35,300 nt of DNA, from the NCBI GenBank assembly GCA_003543245.1, contig DPJB01000022.1, positions 7,752-43,051 on the forward strand, in the 5' to 3' direction. How positions within the stretch are numbered: the first letter of the stretch is position 1; every line of letters begins with the position of its first letter. Under the pieces are notes generated by a model. The model had not been told where the DNA came from and searched no databases. It was given only the letters and a program-made list of their open reading frames with translations. Position numbers and translations under genes: made by a program. This document shows, piece after piece, positions 15,161 through 24,156 of this stretch. The stretch is from Moraxellaceae bacterium. Lineage in GTDB: Bacteria; Pseudomonadota; Gammaproteobacteria; Pseudomonadales; Moraxellaceae.

Positions 15161-16816
15161 TCAGCCGCCGGAGGTCTCGGCATCCTCAAGCATCATCGCG
15201 GCGCCCTTCTCGCCGATCATGGTCGCCGGCTGATTGGTGTTACCGCCGACCAGCGTTGGCATGATGGAGGCATCAATCACCCGCAGACATTGCAGTCCAT
15301 GCACGCGCAGACGCGAATCGACCACCGCCAACGGATCCACACCCATCTTGCAGGTGCCGACAGGGTGATATGCCGACTCACCGCTGCGCCGCACCCATTC
15401 GGCGAGGTCGTCGTCATTCTGTAGCGCCAGCCCGGGCGACATCTCGACCTCGTGGTGCGGGGCGAAGGCCGACTGCGCCAGAATCCTGCGCAACAGGTGA
15501 ACGCCGCGAACGAGTTGCTCAACGTCGGCGGACTCGGCCATGTAGTTGGGGTCTATCAGCGGCGCCGTAAATGGGTCGGCACTGTGCAGACCGACGCGGC
15601 CACGCGACAATGGCCTGAGCCCGTAGATCATGACAATGTAGCCATAACCGCTCATCGCGGTCTTCATGTCCCGCCCGTGATCGGCGTACAGCATTGGCCC
15701 GAAGTGCAGTTGCAGGTCGGGTATCGGCTCCTCCGGCCGGGAGCGGATGAACCCGCCGGCCTCGGCGCCGTTGCTCGACAGCACTCCGCGTCTACTACTC
15801 AGGTATTGCAGCAGGGCCCGCAGGCCCTTGAGCCAGTAGCTCGGATGCATCGAGATGCTCTGGCGACTGCGCGCTCTGACGCGCACGAACACGTCGATAT
15901 GGTCCTGGAGATTCTGCCCAACACCCTCCAGCGCATGATGCAGTTTGATGCCGTGCCGGGACAGCTCCTCCCGCGGACCGATCCCGGATAGCATCAGCAG
16001 TTGCGGCGAGTTGAACGCGCCGCCGCAGAGCACAACCTCGCGCCCGGCACGGACCTGCACCAGCCCGGTCGCGCTGCGGTACTCGACACCAGTGGCGCGG
16101 GTGCCTTCGAGCAGCACACGGGTAACTTGCGCACCGCTGCGGACAGTCAGGTTGGAACGCCCCGCTGCGGGCTCAAGATAGGCGCGCGCATTGCTGCAGC
16201 GCGCGCCGTCCTTCTGGTAGGCATAGTAGAAACCCACGCCCTCCTGCTCACTGCCGTTGAAATCCGTATTGCGCCGGTACCCCGCCTGTGTCGCCGCCTC
16301 GACGAACACCTCGCTCAGCGAATTGGTATAGCGGCGCTCGGCAACATTGAGCGGACCACCCTGGCCATGAAATACTGCTTCGGCCGGGGTCAACTTCGGC
16401 TCGAAATGTTCGGACCTGCGAAAGTACGGCAGCACCTCGGCGTACGACCACCCGTCGCAACCCAGCCGCGCCCACTCGTCGTAGTCCCAAGCATGCCCGC
16501 GGATATAGACCTGCGCGTTCATGCCGCTGGAACCGCCGAGCATCTTGCCCCGCGGCTGGAACAGCGCGCGGTCGTACATGTTACGCTGTGGTTCGGTATT
16601 GAACTGCCAGTTGTAGCGGCGGCTGAACATCAATTGCAGGAAACCCAGCGGCATGTTCACGAAAGGATTGCGGCGGCTCTCAGGACCGGCTTCGAGCAGC
16701 AGTACCGAATAGCGGCCGCTCTCGGACAGGCGGTTGGCGACGGCACATCCGGCCGAGCCCGCGCCGACCACTACATAATCGAATTGTTCAGACGCCATCT
16801 TGGTCAGCCGGTTCAT
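15161..16816 (-). CDS. GMC-family alcohol dehydrogenase (AlkJ-like)
   Basis: The 551-residue flavoprotein has the N-terminal FAD motif GAGSAGC (residues 18-24), the GMC signature 1 region PRGKMLGGSSGMNAQVYIRG, signature 2 GAFNSPQLLMLSGIGP and the C-terminal catalytic region YHPVGTCKMG with GNTNQPATMIGEKG. AlkJ-type enzymes oxidise primary alcohols to aldehydes and pass electrons to the quinone pool. After a CYP153 terminal hydroxylase this is the expected second step. The start ATG (16814-16816) overlaps the P450 stop (TAATG), so the two are translationally coupled; an internal ATG at 16798 is an alternative. The gene looks GC-richer than the P450 before it, which may mean a separate origin. 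Confidence 0.92.
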   Translation of the reverse strand: MNRLTKMASEQFDYVVVGAGSAGCAVANRLSESGRYSVLLLEAGPESRRNPFVNMPLGFLQLMFSRRYNWQFNTEPQRNMYDRALFQPRGKMLGGSSGMNAQVYIRGHAWDYDEWARLGCDGWSYAEVLPYFRRSEHFEPKLTPAEAVFHGQGGPLNVAERRYTNSLSEVFVEAATQAGYRRNTDFNGSEQEGVGFYYAYQKDGARCSNARAYLEPAAGRSNLTVRSGAQVTRVLLEGTRATGVEYRSATGLVQVRAGREVVLCGGAFNSPQLLMLSGIGPREELSRHGIKLHHALEGVGQNLQDHIDVFVRVRARSRQSISMHPSYWLKGLRALLQYLSSRRGVLSSNGAEAGGFIRSRPEEPIPDLQLHFGPMLYADHGRDMKTAMSGYGYIVMIYGLRPLSRGRVGLHSADPFTAPLIDPNYMAESADVEQLVRGVHLLRRILAQSAFAPHHEVEMSPGLALQNDDDLAEWVRRSGESAYHPVGTCKMGVDPLAVVDSRLRVHGLQCLRVIDASIMPTLVGGNTNQPATMIGEKGAAMMLEDAETSGG

Positions 16817-18228
16817 TAACTCTTAGGCGTCAGTTTAACCATCAGCTTAGAATAGCCCCGCACGAAGTTGGACTGCACTCGCTCAGGCTCGCCGACAACT
16901 TTGATGTCGTCAAAGCGCTTGAGCAATTCTTCCCAGAGGATGCGTAGTTGCAATTCAGCCAGACGGTTGCCCATGCAACGGTGAACGCCGTAGCCAAACG
17001 ACATATGATTTCGCGCGTCCTTGCGATCAATGATGAATTGATCTGGGTTTTCGAATTTGCGCTCGTCCCGGTTGCCCGAGGCATACCACATCACCACGCG
17101 ATCTCCCTTCCTGATGGTCTGGCCATGCAATTCCACATCCTGCGTGGCGACCCGGCGCATATACGCCAGCGGGGTTTGCCAACGGATGATTTCAGAGACC
17201 ATGTTGGGAATCAGCTCCGGATTCACCTTTAGCTTAGCGAATTGCTCCGGGAACTGATTTAAAGCCAGTACACCGCCGCTCATAGAGTTGCGCGTAGTGT
17301 CATTGCCACCAACGATAAGCAGCGCCAGATTCCCGATAAACTCCAACGGACGATTAATCAAATCCTGCGTGTCTTCACTGCTCTGTAGCATGCTGATCAA
17401 GTCGAAACCGGGCGCTTCGCCTGCCTTGCGGCGTGCCTCCTTGTCGCGCCAAAGCCTGGAGAAAGCCCAAGCCATATCTGCGGCGTCGTCAAAAAACACA
17501 TCTTCACTGGTAAACTCGCCGCCAGTCGCCGATGATGCGCCGGACAATCGATCCGACCAGCCAATCAACTCGTGACGTTCATCGTAAGGGAAATCCAGCA
17601 GCGTCGCCAACATGCGGCCTGTCAGTTCTTTCGAGACCGTCGGCACCCAGTTGAAGGGCTTGCCCAGAGGCAGGCTGTCAAGCACTTCACCGGTGCGCTC
17701 CCGAATCAGCCCTTCCATTTCCTTCAGATTCTGCGGTGCCACCACCCCCTGGACCGCTCGGCGCTGCACGTCATGCTTGGGCGGATCCATGGCAATGAAC
17801 ATTTCGACCGATAGCCCTTCCGGGGGATCACCCAGGATAATTTGCGGCTCGGAGGAAAAAAGCTCATGATTCTTGTCAACGAACAAAATGTCCTCATAGC
17901 GCGTCACCGACCAGAATGGCCCAAAGGGGCTGTTCTTCTGATAGTGCACCGGCGCCTCATCACGCAGCCGCTTGAAGTAGGCGCCCCACTGGCCCTGCCG
18001 ATACAAAAAAGGGTTGCTGATATCGATCTTCTCGAGCGCCAGAGTGTTGACGTCAGGCAAAGGGACTTCGACAAAGTTGATCTGGGGTATCTTCGTTCCG
18101 ACGGCCTTTCTCTTTGCCTTCATCAGCACCTTTAGTGCCTTGATCTGCAAGTGCATAGGCACCACTCTGGATGTGGTGTTGATCAATTTTGTCTGGATCG
18201 CACCAGTTGCGCTTGATTTCGTTGACAT
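16816..18228 (-). CDS. cyp153A: Cytochrome P450, CYP153 alkane hydroxylase
   Basis: The 470-residue protein has all P450 landmarks: the I-helix GGNDTTRN (307-314), ExxR (E346-R349) and the heme loop FGYGVHRCMG with ligand C418. The stretches LLIVGGNDTTRNSMSGGVLA, RWQTPLAYMRR and WYASGNRDE are characteristic of CYP153A, soluble three-component P450s that hydroxylate the end carbon of C5-C12 alkanes, cycloalkanes, fatty acids and some terpenes. The long N-terminal extension (about 45 residues) is also typical. It sits in the order ferredoxin, P450, GMC dehydrogenase, ferredoxin reductase with a divergent AraC gene, an arrangement known from Alcanivorax. ATG 18228 lies 14 bp after the ferredoxin stop. 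The exact substrate cannot be read from the sequence. Confidence 0.96.
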   Translation of the reverse strand: MSTKSSATGAIQTKLINTTSRVVPMHLQIKALKVLMKAKRKAVGTKIPQINFVEVPLPDVNTLALEKIDISNPFLYRQGQWGAYFKRLRDEAPVHYQKNSPFGPFWSVTRYEDILFVDKNHELFSSEPQIILGDPPEGLSVEMFIAMDPPKHDVQRRAVQGVVAPQNLKEMEGLIRERTGEVLDSLPLGKPFNWVPTVSKELTGRMLATLLDFPYDERHELIGWSDRLSGASSATGGEFTSEDVFFDDAADMAWAFSRLWRDKEARRKAGEAPGFDLISMLQSSEDTQDLINRPLEFIGNLALLIVGGNDTTRNSMSGGVLALNQFPEQFAKLKVNPELIPNMVSEIIRWQTPLAYMRRVATQDVELHGQTIRKGDRVVMWYASGNRDERKFENPDQFIIDRKDARNHMSFGYGVHRCMGNRLAELQLRILWEELLKRFDDIKVVGEPERVQSNFVRGYSKLMVKLTPKS

Positions 18229-18242
18229 GGCGTTCTCTCTGC

Positions 18243-18563
18243 TTACATCTGGAATTCGGGCAAATGCACGGTCATGCCGTCCATCGCCTCGGTGGCTTTG
18301 ACCTGGCAGCCAAGGCGCGAGGTTTTCGCCCGCTCCGGGGTCATGGACAGCATCTGTTCTTCAGCGTCGCCGATCGATCCGGTCTTGCCGAACCACTCAT
18401 CCGCAACGATCATGTGGCAGGTGCCGCAGGCGCACTCCCCGCCACAATCCCCGTCGACGCCTGGAATGGCGTTATCGGCGGCAATCTGCATCAGCGTGGC
18501 GCCAGCCTCAAACTCTGTGACATGTTCAGTGTTGTCATGCTCAATAAACGTGATCTTGCCCAA
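18243..18563 (-). CDS. [2Fe-2S] ferredoxin of the CYP153 system
   Basis: The 106-residue protein is of the adrenodoxin/putidaredoxin type. Cluster ligands are C40, C46, C49 (DCGGECACGTCH) and C86 (LGCQVKA); C44 is an extra cysteine inside the loop. It would carry single electrons from the reductase at the end of the operon to the P450 next to it. Start is TTG 18563, preceded in the mRNA by GGAGAGAGAAA; no ATG is available at the expected position, since the family normally begins right before 'KITFIEHDN'. It is the first gene of operon B and lies divergent to the AraC-type gene. Confidence 0.95.
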   Translation of the reverse strand: MGKITFIEHDNTEHVTEFEAGATLMQIAADNAIPGVDGDCGGECACGTCHMIVADEWFGKTGSIGDAEEQMLSMTPERAKTSRLGCQVKATEAMDGMTVHLPEFQM

Positions 18564-18623
18564 TTTCTCTCTCCTGCGAATAACTTATGCTCGGATAGTG
18601 ATTCCACGCCGGTATGACGGCGA

Positions 18624-18661
18624 GGTCATTTCTTGACATTCACGGGTCATTTAAAGACAAT
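18624..18661. promoter_or_regulatory. Two 15-bp direct repeats, probable AraC-type activator site, overlapping a promoter match
   Basis: GGTCATTTcttGACA (18624-18638) and GGTCATTTaaaGACA (18645-18659) agree at 12 of 15 positions and are spaced 21 bp start to start, two helical turns. XylS-like AraC proteins bind sites built exactly like this. Read on the minus strand, they lie upstream of the ferredoxin/CYP153 operon, as an activator site would. On the plus strand, TTGACA (18633-18638) and GACAAT (18656-18661) form a 17-bp-spaced promoter match for the AraC-type gene inside the repeats, suggesting autorepression. That promoter match could also simply result from the repeat sequence. Confidence 0.7.
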
Positions 18662-18688
18662 ATATCCTCTGTGCAATGGGCCGCGCCG

Positions 18689-19753
18689 ATGAAACAAAAG
18701 GCAGAGGGTTGGCAAAATCTGGCAGCCGATATTCCGTCGAACTATTCGCGGCTTATCGCCCGTGAGCTGGACATGACGACCAGGCAATTGCCCGTTTTAC
18801 TGCGTGGCACCGGTCTTGACGTCGAACAGTTCCTGAGTGAGGACGGCCTGCTCACGCCGGCTCAGCAGGTACGGATCCTGCGTAATGCGCTGTTGCTGTC
18901 AGGCCAGCCGGCATTCGGACTAATGCTTGGCAAGCGACTGACCCCGGCAACCCACGGTGCGATGGGCTTTGCCGCCTCCAGCAGCCCGGATCTGCTCAGC
19001 GCGCTACGGGCGATACAAACCTTCCTGCCCACCCGCGCCAGCGTTATCCAGTTGCATTTACGGCAGGTTGAAGAGCACCTGGAATGCAGGCTGGATTTCC
19101 AGGTACCGCTAGACGCCGACCTCCAGCGCTGCCTGGCTGACACGATGATCAAGGTACTGCTCGAATTCGGCGAATTCATTGTCGGCCGTCCTCTGTATGA
19201 GGCTGAAATATGCTTTACCCATCCGGCGCCCGAATACCACGCGATCTATTCCGAGTATTTGTCCGGGCGGATTCGCTTTGGTTGTAATCAGTTGACGCTC
19301 AAACTGCCGATGACGTTGTGCCAGGAGCCGAACGCCTCCGCCAATCATGAAAACTATCGTCTGGCCCTGCAGCAGTGCGAAGCCATGCTTGCGCAACTTC
19401 AAACCCAGAAACCGAGCTATCAGACCCGGCTCAAGAAGATGATGTTGTCCCGCCCCCCCGGCACGCTCAGTGAAGAAGAAGCTGCGGCCACCCTGTTCAT
19501 GAACAAACGCACCCTGGCACGCAAGCTGAAACAGGAGCACAGCAGTTTTCGTCAAATTCGTGACGACATCCTGTCCCAGCAGGCAGCGAGCTACCTGTGT
19601 GACAGCAAACTGTCCGTCGAGGCCATCGCCGCGTTGATGAACTATCACGACAGCGCCAATTTCAGGCGTGCCTTCAAACGCTGGTTCGGCCATCCGCCCG
19701 AGCAGTACAGGCAGCGTTTCAGTTCACGAGACACCCTGCAACCTGGCCCCTGA
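18689..19753 (+). CDS. AraC family regulator next to CYP153 operon
   Basis: The 354-residue protein has an N-terminal ligand-binding domain of the arabinose_bd/OruR type (about 18-205, including THGAMGFAASSSPDLLSALR) and a C-terminal AraC HTH domain (about 260-345). The latter shows RTLARKLKQEHSSFRQIRDD, the second helix set SVEAIAALMNYHDSANFRRA and FKRWFGHPPEQYR. AraC-type genes sit beside CYP153 operons in other alkane degraders and respond to alkanes or alcohols. VirS, which controls the mycobacterial mymA operon, also belongs to this class. Start ATG 18689 is preferred to ATG 18614 because the conserved region begins soon after it and a promoter match lies between the two; the Shine-Dalgarno is weak for both. 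It is divergent to operon B and likely its activator. Confidence 0.9.
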   Translation: MKQKAEGWQNLAADIPSNYSRLIARELDMTTRQLPVLLRGTGLDVEQFLSEDGLLTPAQQVRILRNALLLSGQPAFGLMLGKRLTPATHGAMGFAASSSPDLLSALRAIQTFLPTRASVIQLHLRQVEEHLECRLDFQVPLDADLQRCLADTMIKVLLEFGEFIVGRPLYEAEICFTHPAPEYHAIYSEYLSGRIRFGCNQLTLKLPMTLCQEPNASANHENYRLALQQCEAMLAQLQTQKPSYQTRLKKMMLSRPPGTLSEEEAAATLFMNKRTLARKLKQEHSSFRQIRDDILSQQAASYLCDSKLSVEAIAALMNYHDSANFRRAFKRWFGHPPEQYRQRFSSRDTLQPGP

Positions 19754-19823
19754 GAATGCTCTGAATAACTCCCAGCCTGACCGGTAGAAACGCTTTGCCA
19801 TCTGACATGCCTTGGATTATTAT

Positions 19824-19839
19824 TTGGTTGGTCAACCAA
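19824..19839 (+). promoter_or_regulatory. TetR-type operator before operon C
   Basis: TTGGTTGGTCAACCAA is the same inverted repeat as at 9451-9466 with the central two bases swapped. It ends 37 bp before the first start codon. The flanking promoter elements are poor here (TTATTA at the -35 position; CATTAA or TTAATT at the -10 position), unlike the other two sites. Promoter strength may therefore be lower. Confidence 0.75.
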
Positions 19840-19876
19840 TCATTAATTGTTGTGCTCAAACAAAATAGAGGTGGCC

Positions 19877-20842
19877 ATGACATCCAGTTACACCCTGTAC
19901 ACCGGTTCGTCCGGGCAAAAGGATTGGTCAACTTCGTCAGCGGTGCCGACACTGTTTGTCGGTGCCAATGATCTGATGCTACAGGCCAGTCAATACGGTG
20001 AAATCACGGCCCCTATCGTGCTGCTGCTTCACGGCGGAGGCCAGACGCGCCATGCCTGGGCCGATACGGCTCGCACTCTCGCCGGAGCGGGATACTGTGC
20101 AATCACTTTGGATGCGCGCGGGCACGGCGAAAGCGATTGGTGTGCGCATGGTGACTACAGCACCGAAAGCTTGGTAGCGGACCTCAATGCTGTGATTCAC
20201 TCGCTGCCCACGGCGCCGATCATTGTCGGTGCTTCCATGGGGGGCCTTACCAGCATGCTGGCGCTTGGCGAAAACGCCTCGCTGCCCTGTTCCGCGCTGA
20301 TATTGGTAGACGTGGCCCCGCGACTGGAGCAACAAGGCGTGCGCCGCATCATCGAGTTCATGCGCCGCCATCAGGACGGATTCGACAGCCTTGAACAGGT
20401 GCGCGATGCAATCGCCGCCTACAATCCGCAACGCCCTCCCCCGAGCGACCTGTCAGGATTGCGCAAGAATTTGCGCCAACGGGATGACGGCCGTCTTTAC
20501 TGGCACTGGGATCCTGCCTTTCTGGACCACGCACGCCTGCCTACGGAAACCAACAACGGGATGTTCGAACAAGTCAGGCTGGAGCGTGCCGCCCGCAAGC
20601 TGTCCATGCCTCTACTACTTATTCGCGGATACCAGAGCGACGTGCTCAGCGACCAGGGTGCGCGAGAGCTGCTCGACCTAGCCCCCCATGCGCACTATGT
20701 CGTGCTAAAGCAGGCTGGCCATATGGTAGCCGGGGACAGGAACACAATCTTCACAGAGGCAGTGCTGGACTTTCTGCAAGGGTCTAACGCCGCGCTTAGA
20801 CGCCATGCCTCATCGACTTTCGACCATGGAGCATTGACATGA
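19877..20842 (+). CDS. Alpha/beta hydrolase fold enzyme
   Basis: The 321-residue protein has LLLHGGG (49-55, oxyanion region), the nucleophile elbow GASMGG (S120), DARGHGESDW (79-88) and a late histidine in AGHMVAGD. This is the pattern of the epoxide hydrolase/esterase/lactonase branch of the fold; with Ser as nucleophile an esterase or lactonase is more likely than an epoxide or haloalkane hydrolase. ATG 19877 follows GAGG at good spacing; the in-frame TTG at 19847 lies close to the operator and has no ribosome site. It is the first gene of operon C and overlaps the AlmA-like gene by ATGA (20839-20842), which suggests hydrolysis of the ester made by that monooxygenase. Confidence 0.9.
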   Translation: MTSSYTLYTGSSGQKDWSTSSAVPTLFVGANDLMLQASQYGEITAPIVLLLHGGGQTRHAWADTARTLAGAGYCAITLDARGHGESDWCAHGDYSTESLVADLNAVIHSLPTAPIIVGASMGGLTSMLALGENASLPCSALILVDVAPRLEQQGVRRIIEFMRRHQDGFDSLEQVRDAIAAYNPQRPPPSDLSGLRKNLRQRDDGRLYWHWDPAFLDHARLPTETNNGMFEQVRLERAARKLSMPLLLIRGYQSDVLSDQGARELLDLAPHAHYVVLKQAGHMVAGDRNTIFTEAVLDFLQGSNAALRRHASSTFDHGALT

Positions 20843-22341
20843 AACATCGCCATCTGGATGTACTGATCATCGGCGCCGGCCTGTCCGGAATTGGTGCAGC
20901 CTGCCACTTGCAGAAGAAGTGCCCGAACGTGCGTTTCGGCATTATCGAGCGGCGCGAAAGAATCGGCGGAACCTGGGACCTGTTTCGCTATCCCGGCATT
21001 CGATCAGACTCCGATATGTTCACACTCGGCTACAATTTTCGCCCCTGGACGCAAACCAAAATGCTTGCCGACGGCCCGTCAATTCGAACCTATATTGAAG
21101 ACACCGCACGCGACCATGACGTCAAACGATACATTCATTTCGGCTTGAAAGTCATTTCAGAGGAGTGGGACAGCAAGAAGTATCACTGGACTGTCACAGC
21201 CCTTAATGAAAAAACAGGAAAAGAAGAAACCTTCAGTGCCGGCTTCGTCTTCAACTGTACCGGATACTACACGTACGACGCGGGCTATACGCCGGAAATA
21301 CCAGGTTTGAGCAAATTCAAGGGTGATGTCATTCACCCACAGCAATGGCCCGAGAACTATGACTACAGCGGCAAGCGTGTAGTCATTATGGGTAGTGGAG
21401 CAACAGCAGTGACGCTGGTGCCGGCCATGACAGACAAGGCCGCCCACGTAGTGATGCTGCAACGTTCGCCGACCTACGTTGCAACCGTCCCCGAAGAGGA
21501 TCTGATCTCCAAGAACTTGCGCCGTTTTCTGCCGGAAATGACGGTCTACCGAATGGCCCGCACACGTAACATCTTGCTTCAACGCGCTGTTTACCGGCTG
21601 TCTCTCAGCAATCCGAAAGCAATACGCAGACTGCTACTGGCAGCAACGCGCAGGCAGCTAGGTCCAAAGGTTGACATGCGCCACTTCCAGCCAAGTTACA
21701 ACCCCTGGGAAGAGCGGATGTGTGCGGTACCCAAAGGAGACCTCTTCAAGGTTATCCGGGAAGGTAAAGCATCCGTCGTCACGGACCATATCGACACGCT
21801 TACGGAAACCGGCGTTCAACTCAAGTCCGGCAATCACCTGGACGCGGATGTACTGATCACCGCGACCGGCCTCAACCTTCAGCTTTTTGGTGGTGCTACG
21901 CTGCGTGTCGATGGCCGCGAAGTTAACGTATCAGACAAATTGCTGTACAAGGGACTGATGCTTGAAGGTGTGCCAAACATGGCGCTGGTATTCGGCTATA
22001 CCAATTCCTCCTGGACCCTGAAAGCCGACATTGCCTGCGAATTTGTCTGCCGCTTGCTCAACCATATGCGCGACATTGGTGCCACCCGGGTCACTCCCAT
22101 CGATGAGCAAGGTTGTAGTACCGATCTCAACTTCCTCAATCTACGCTCCGGCTATGTTCAACGAGCCAATGACCGCCTGCCGCGTCAGGGAAGCAAGGTG
22201 CCCTGGCAGAATCTGGATGATTACCTGAGGGATCTTCCTGCCTTGCGATATGGAAATCTCGAAGATGGTTATCTTAGTTTCGAGGGTAAAAACCTCAGGA
22301 AAAAAAAGCAGGGAATACTCGGTGCTCTGCTCGGCGCCTGA
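20839..22341 (+). CDS. almA: AlmA-like flavin monooxygenase (long-chain alkane type)
   Basis: The 500-residue flavoprotein has FAD motif GAGLSG (12-17), GGTWDLFRYPGIRSDSDM (43-60), a Baeyer-Villiger-like fingerprint F160-x-G162-x3-H166-x3-W170-P (FKGDVIHPQQWP) and NADPH motif GSGATA (185-190). Further stretches such as VVMLQRSPTYVATVP, RLLLAATRRQL, PWEERMC, SVVTDHID and NSSWTLKADIACE match the AlmA family, which is required for growth on very long alkanes in Acinetobacter and Alcanivorax. EtaA/EthA-type ketone monooxygenases are close relatives, so a ketone Baeyer-Villiger activity is equally possible. It is translationally coupled to the upstream alpha/beta hydrolase. The basic C-terminus (KNLRKKKQG) may contact the membrane. 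Confidence 0.9.
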   Translation: MKHRHLDVLIIGAGLSGIGAACHLQKKCPNVRFGIIERRERIGGTWDLFRYPGIRSDSDMFTLGYNFRPWTQTKMLADGPSIRTYIEDTARDHDVKRYIHFGLKVISEEWDSKKYHWTVTALNEKTGKEETFSAGFVFNCTGYYTYDAGYTPEIPGLSKFKGDVIHPQQWPENYDYSGKRVVIMGSGATAVTLVPAMTDKAAHVVMLQRSPTYVATVPEEDLISKNLRRFLPEMTVYRMARTRNILLQRAVYRLSLSNPKAIRRLLLAATRRQLGPKVDMRHFQPSYNPWEERMCAVPKGDLFKVIREGKASVVTDHIDTLTETGVQLKSGNHLDADVLITATGLNLQLFGGATLRVDGREVNVSDKLLYKGLMLEGVPNMALVFGYTNSSWTLKADIACEFVCRLLNHMRDIGATRVTPIDEQGCSTDLNFLNLRSGYVQRANDRLPRQGSKVPWQNLDDYLRDLPALRYGNLEDGYLSFEGKNLRKKKQGILGALLGA

Positions 22342-22368
22342 ACGATAGCCTTAACAAGGAGGAGTACC

Positions 22369-23226
22369 ATGAAAAATTTTTCTGGAAAAGTTGCCGCTAT
22401 CACGGGGGCCGGATCGGGTATCGGTCAGGCCACCGCGATTGCCCTGGCGGGAAAGGGCTGTCACTTGTCACTTTCCGACGTCAACGACAAAGGATTGGCG
22501 CGAACTCTGGACAAGCTCCGGCCCTATCCAGTGAAGGTAACAGTGCATCATGTTGATGTCGGTGATCGTGCTGCGGTTTATCAGTACGCCGAGGACAGCG
22601 TCAAAGAGCACGGTAAGGTTAACCTGATCATCAACAATGCCGGCGTTGGTCTGGGGGAAACGGTAGAGGCCATGAGCTATGAAAACTTTGAATGGCTCAT
22701 GAATATCAACTTCTGGGGTGTAGTGTATGGCACCAAGGCTTTTCTTCCGCACCTGAAGCAGTCCAGCGACGGTCATGTTGTCAACATCTCCAGCATATTC
22801 GGCATCATCGGTGTACCAACCCAGGCTGCCTACAATGCGTCCAAGTTTGCAGTCAGAGGCTTCACCGAAGCGTTGCGCGAAGAACTTGATATCGAGGGCG
22901 GCTGCGTCAGCGCCACCTGTGTCCATCCCGGCGGAGTCAAAACCAACATTGCCCGTAATAGCCGGATGGGTGAGATGGGAAACATGAGTATTGGTGACCA
23001 GGAAGAAATTGCCGACCTGTTTGATCGCATTGCCATGTCTACCCCCGAACAGGCCGCAAAAGCGATCCTCCGGGGGGTGCAAAAGAATCAAAGGCGCGTG
23101 TTGATTGGCGCTGACGCGGTGCTGATGGACACCACCCAGCGGCTCATGCCCACCGCATATCAGCGGGTTCTGGAAACTCTTTTTCGGATAAACAGAGGTC
23201 GCAGCGCAAAATCGACCACCGTCTAA
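22369..23226 (+). CDS. Short-chain dehydrogenase/reductase (SDR), second copy
   Basis: The 285-residue classical SDR has TGAGSGIG (12-19), D37 in SLSDVND, NNAG (89-92) and the catalytic S141, Y155 and K159 (YNASK). AAGGAGGAG stands just before ATG 22369. It is related to the operon A SDR (shared INNAGVGLG and N.N.WGV.. regions) but diverged at the C-terminus. D37 suggests NAD. Following the AlmA-like gene it probably oxidises a secondary alcohol or a hydroxylated product. SDRs of this type next to FMO genes are also seen in the mycobacterial mymA operon (sadH). Confidence 0.92.
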   Translation: MKNFSGKVAAITGAGSGIGQATAIALAGKGCHLSLSDVNDKGLARTLDKLRPYPVKVTVHHVDVGDRAAVYQYAEDSVKEHGKVNLIINNAGVGLGETVEAMSYENFEWLMNINFWGVVYGTKAFLPHLKQSSDGHVVNISSIFGIIGVPTQAAYNASKFAVRGFTEALREELDIEGGCVSATCVHPGGVKTNIARNSRMGEMGNMSIGDQEEIADLFDRIAMSTPEQAAKAILRGVQKNQRRVLIGADAVLMDTTQRLMPTAYQRVLETLFRINRGRSAKSTTV

Positions 23227-23263
23227 CTATTCATTCCGGCTATGAACTTCAAGGAGTATCGCA

Positions 23264-24142
23264 ATGACGACAGTCGCGAAAACAAGCAACAGCCTCAACG
23301 GTGCCTCGGTGGGCATCCCACCGCGTCATATCGATTTTAATTTCCCGCAAAGCATCCCGACGTACTTTTATGCCGGGAATGCCACGGCGACCACTTTCTT
23401 CGCCATGCTGTCAGGGTTTTTCCCGCCGGGCGAGCGCTACTTCATGGATTCGGTACGTCACTTCCGAAGCCATGTCACCGACAAAGCACAGCGTGCTGCC
23501 GTCTCCGGATTTATGGGCCAAGAGGCCATCCACGGGCGCGAACATGATCGTCTGAACGAGCTGCTTGCCGAGCGCGGCTTTGACATGGGTACGCCAGACC
23601 GTTTCGTGAAGCTTGGCCTGAAGGTACTGGAAATGCTTCCTCCGAGCACCAAACTCGCGGCCACCACCTTCATGGAGCACTTTACTGCCCTGTTGGCAGA
23701 GCAGCTGCTCGAGGATAAGGATTTTCAGGGTTTGGCGGACCCTGAAATGATCAAGATATGGCAATGGCATGCATTGGAAGAGCTAGAACACAAGTCTGTC
23801 GCTTATGACGTCTATGAACTAGTCGGGAACCGGCACAGTGAACGGGTCGCCGCCGCTGCGGCCTCACTTGTCGTGCTGCTGCCCATGCTGGGTGTCACCT
23901 GGGCATGGATGCTGGCACGAGATGGCAAGCTCGGGAATATCAGGGACAACGCCAAGGGCCTGAACATGTTATTTGGCCGCAAAGGGTTTGTCTCAAAGAT
24001 CCTGCCTCGTCTGCCAGAGTTCACTCAGCGACACTTTCACCCTGGCAATCATGACACCCGTCACCTGGAGCAGACATGGCGTGAGCGGCTTTTTGCGGAA
24101 GGCGGTGAGTTGTTTGACGTTTACAAGAACCGAGTAGCCTGA
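23264..24142 (+). CDS. Ferritin-like 'metal-dependent hydrolase' (PF10118 type), paralogue 2
   Basis: The 292-residue paralogue of the proteins at 9507 and 32278 keeps the putative metal ligands: E57 (PPGERYF), E87-x2-H90-x3-H94 (GQEAIHGREHD), E138-H139 (MEHFTAL) and E172/E173/E175 with H176 (EELEHKSV). A hydrophobic segment (ASLVVLLPMLGVTWAWML, about 205-222) is followed by a conserved region ending in PGNHD, equivalent to FHPWD in paralogue 1. The order AlmA, SDR and this gene suggests that it acts with them. AAGGAG precedes the ATG. Its activity is unknown; the ligand set fits a diiron helical bundle better than the hydrolase name. Confidence 0.85.
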   Translation: MTTVAKTSNSLNGASVGIPPRHIDFNFPQSIPTYFYAGNATATTFFAMLSGFFPPGERYFMDSVRHFRSHVTDKAQRAAVSGFMGQEAIHGREHDRLNELLAERGFDMGTPDRFVKLGLKVLEMLPPSTKLAATTFMEHFTALLAEQLLEDKDFQGLADPEMIKIWQWHALEELEHKSVAYDVYELVGNRHSERVAAAAASLVVLLPMLGVTWAWMLARDGKLGNIRDNAKGLNMLFGRKGFVSKILPRLPEFTQRHFHPGNHDTRHLEQTWRERLFAEGGELFDVYKNRVA

Positions 24143-24156
24143 CTTGTAATGCAAAC

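Noticed and set aside
16001..16819. 272-codon plus-strand open frame
   Set aside because: It is antisense to the GMC gene; long shadow frames are expected in GC-rich coding DNA.
18614..18688. N-terminal 25-codon extension of the AraC-type protein
   Set aside because: The extension covers the direct-repeat/promoter region and is not family-like; ATG 18689 is more consistent.
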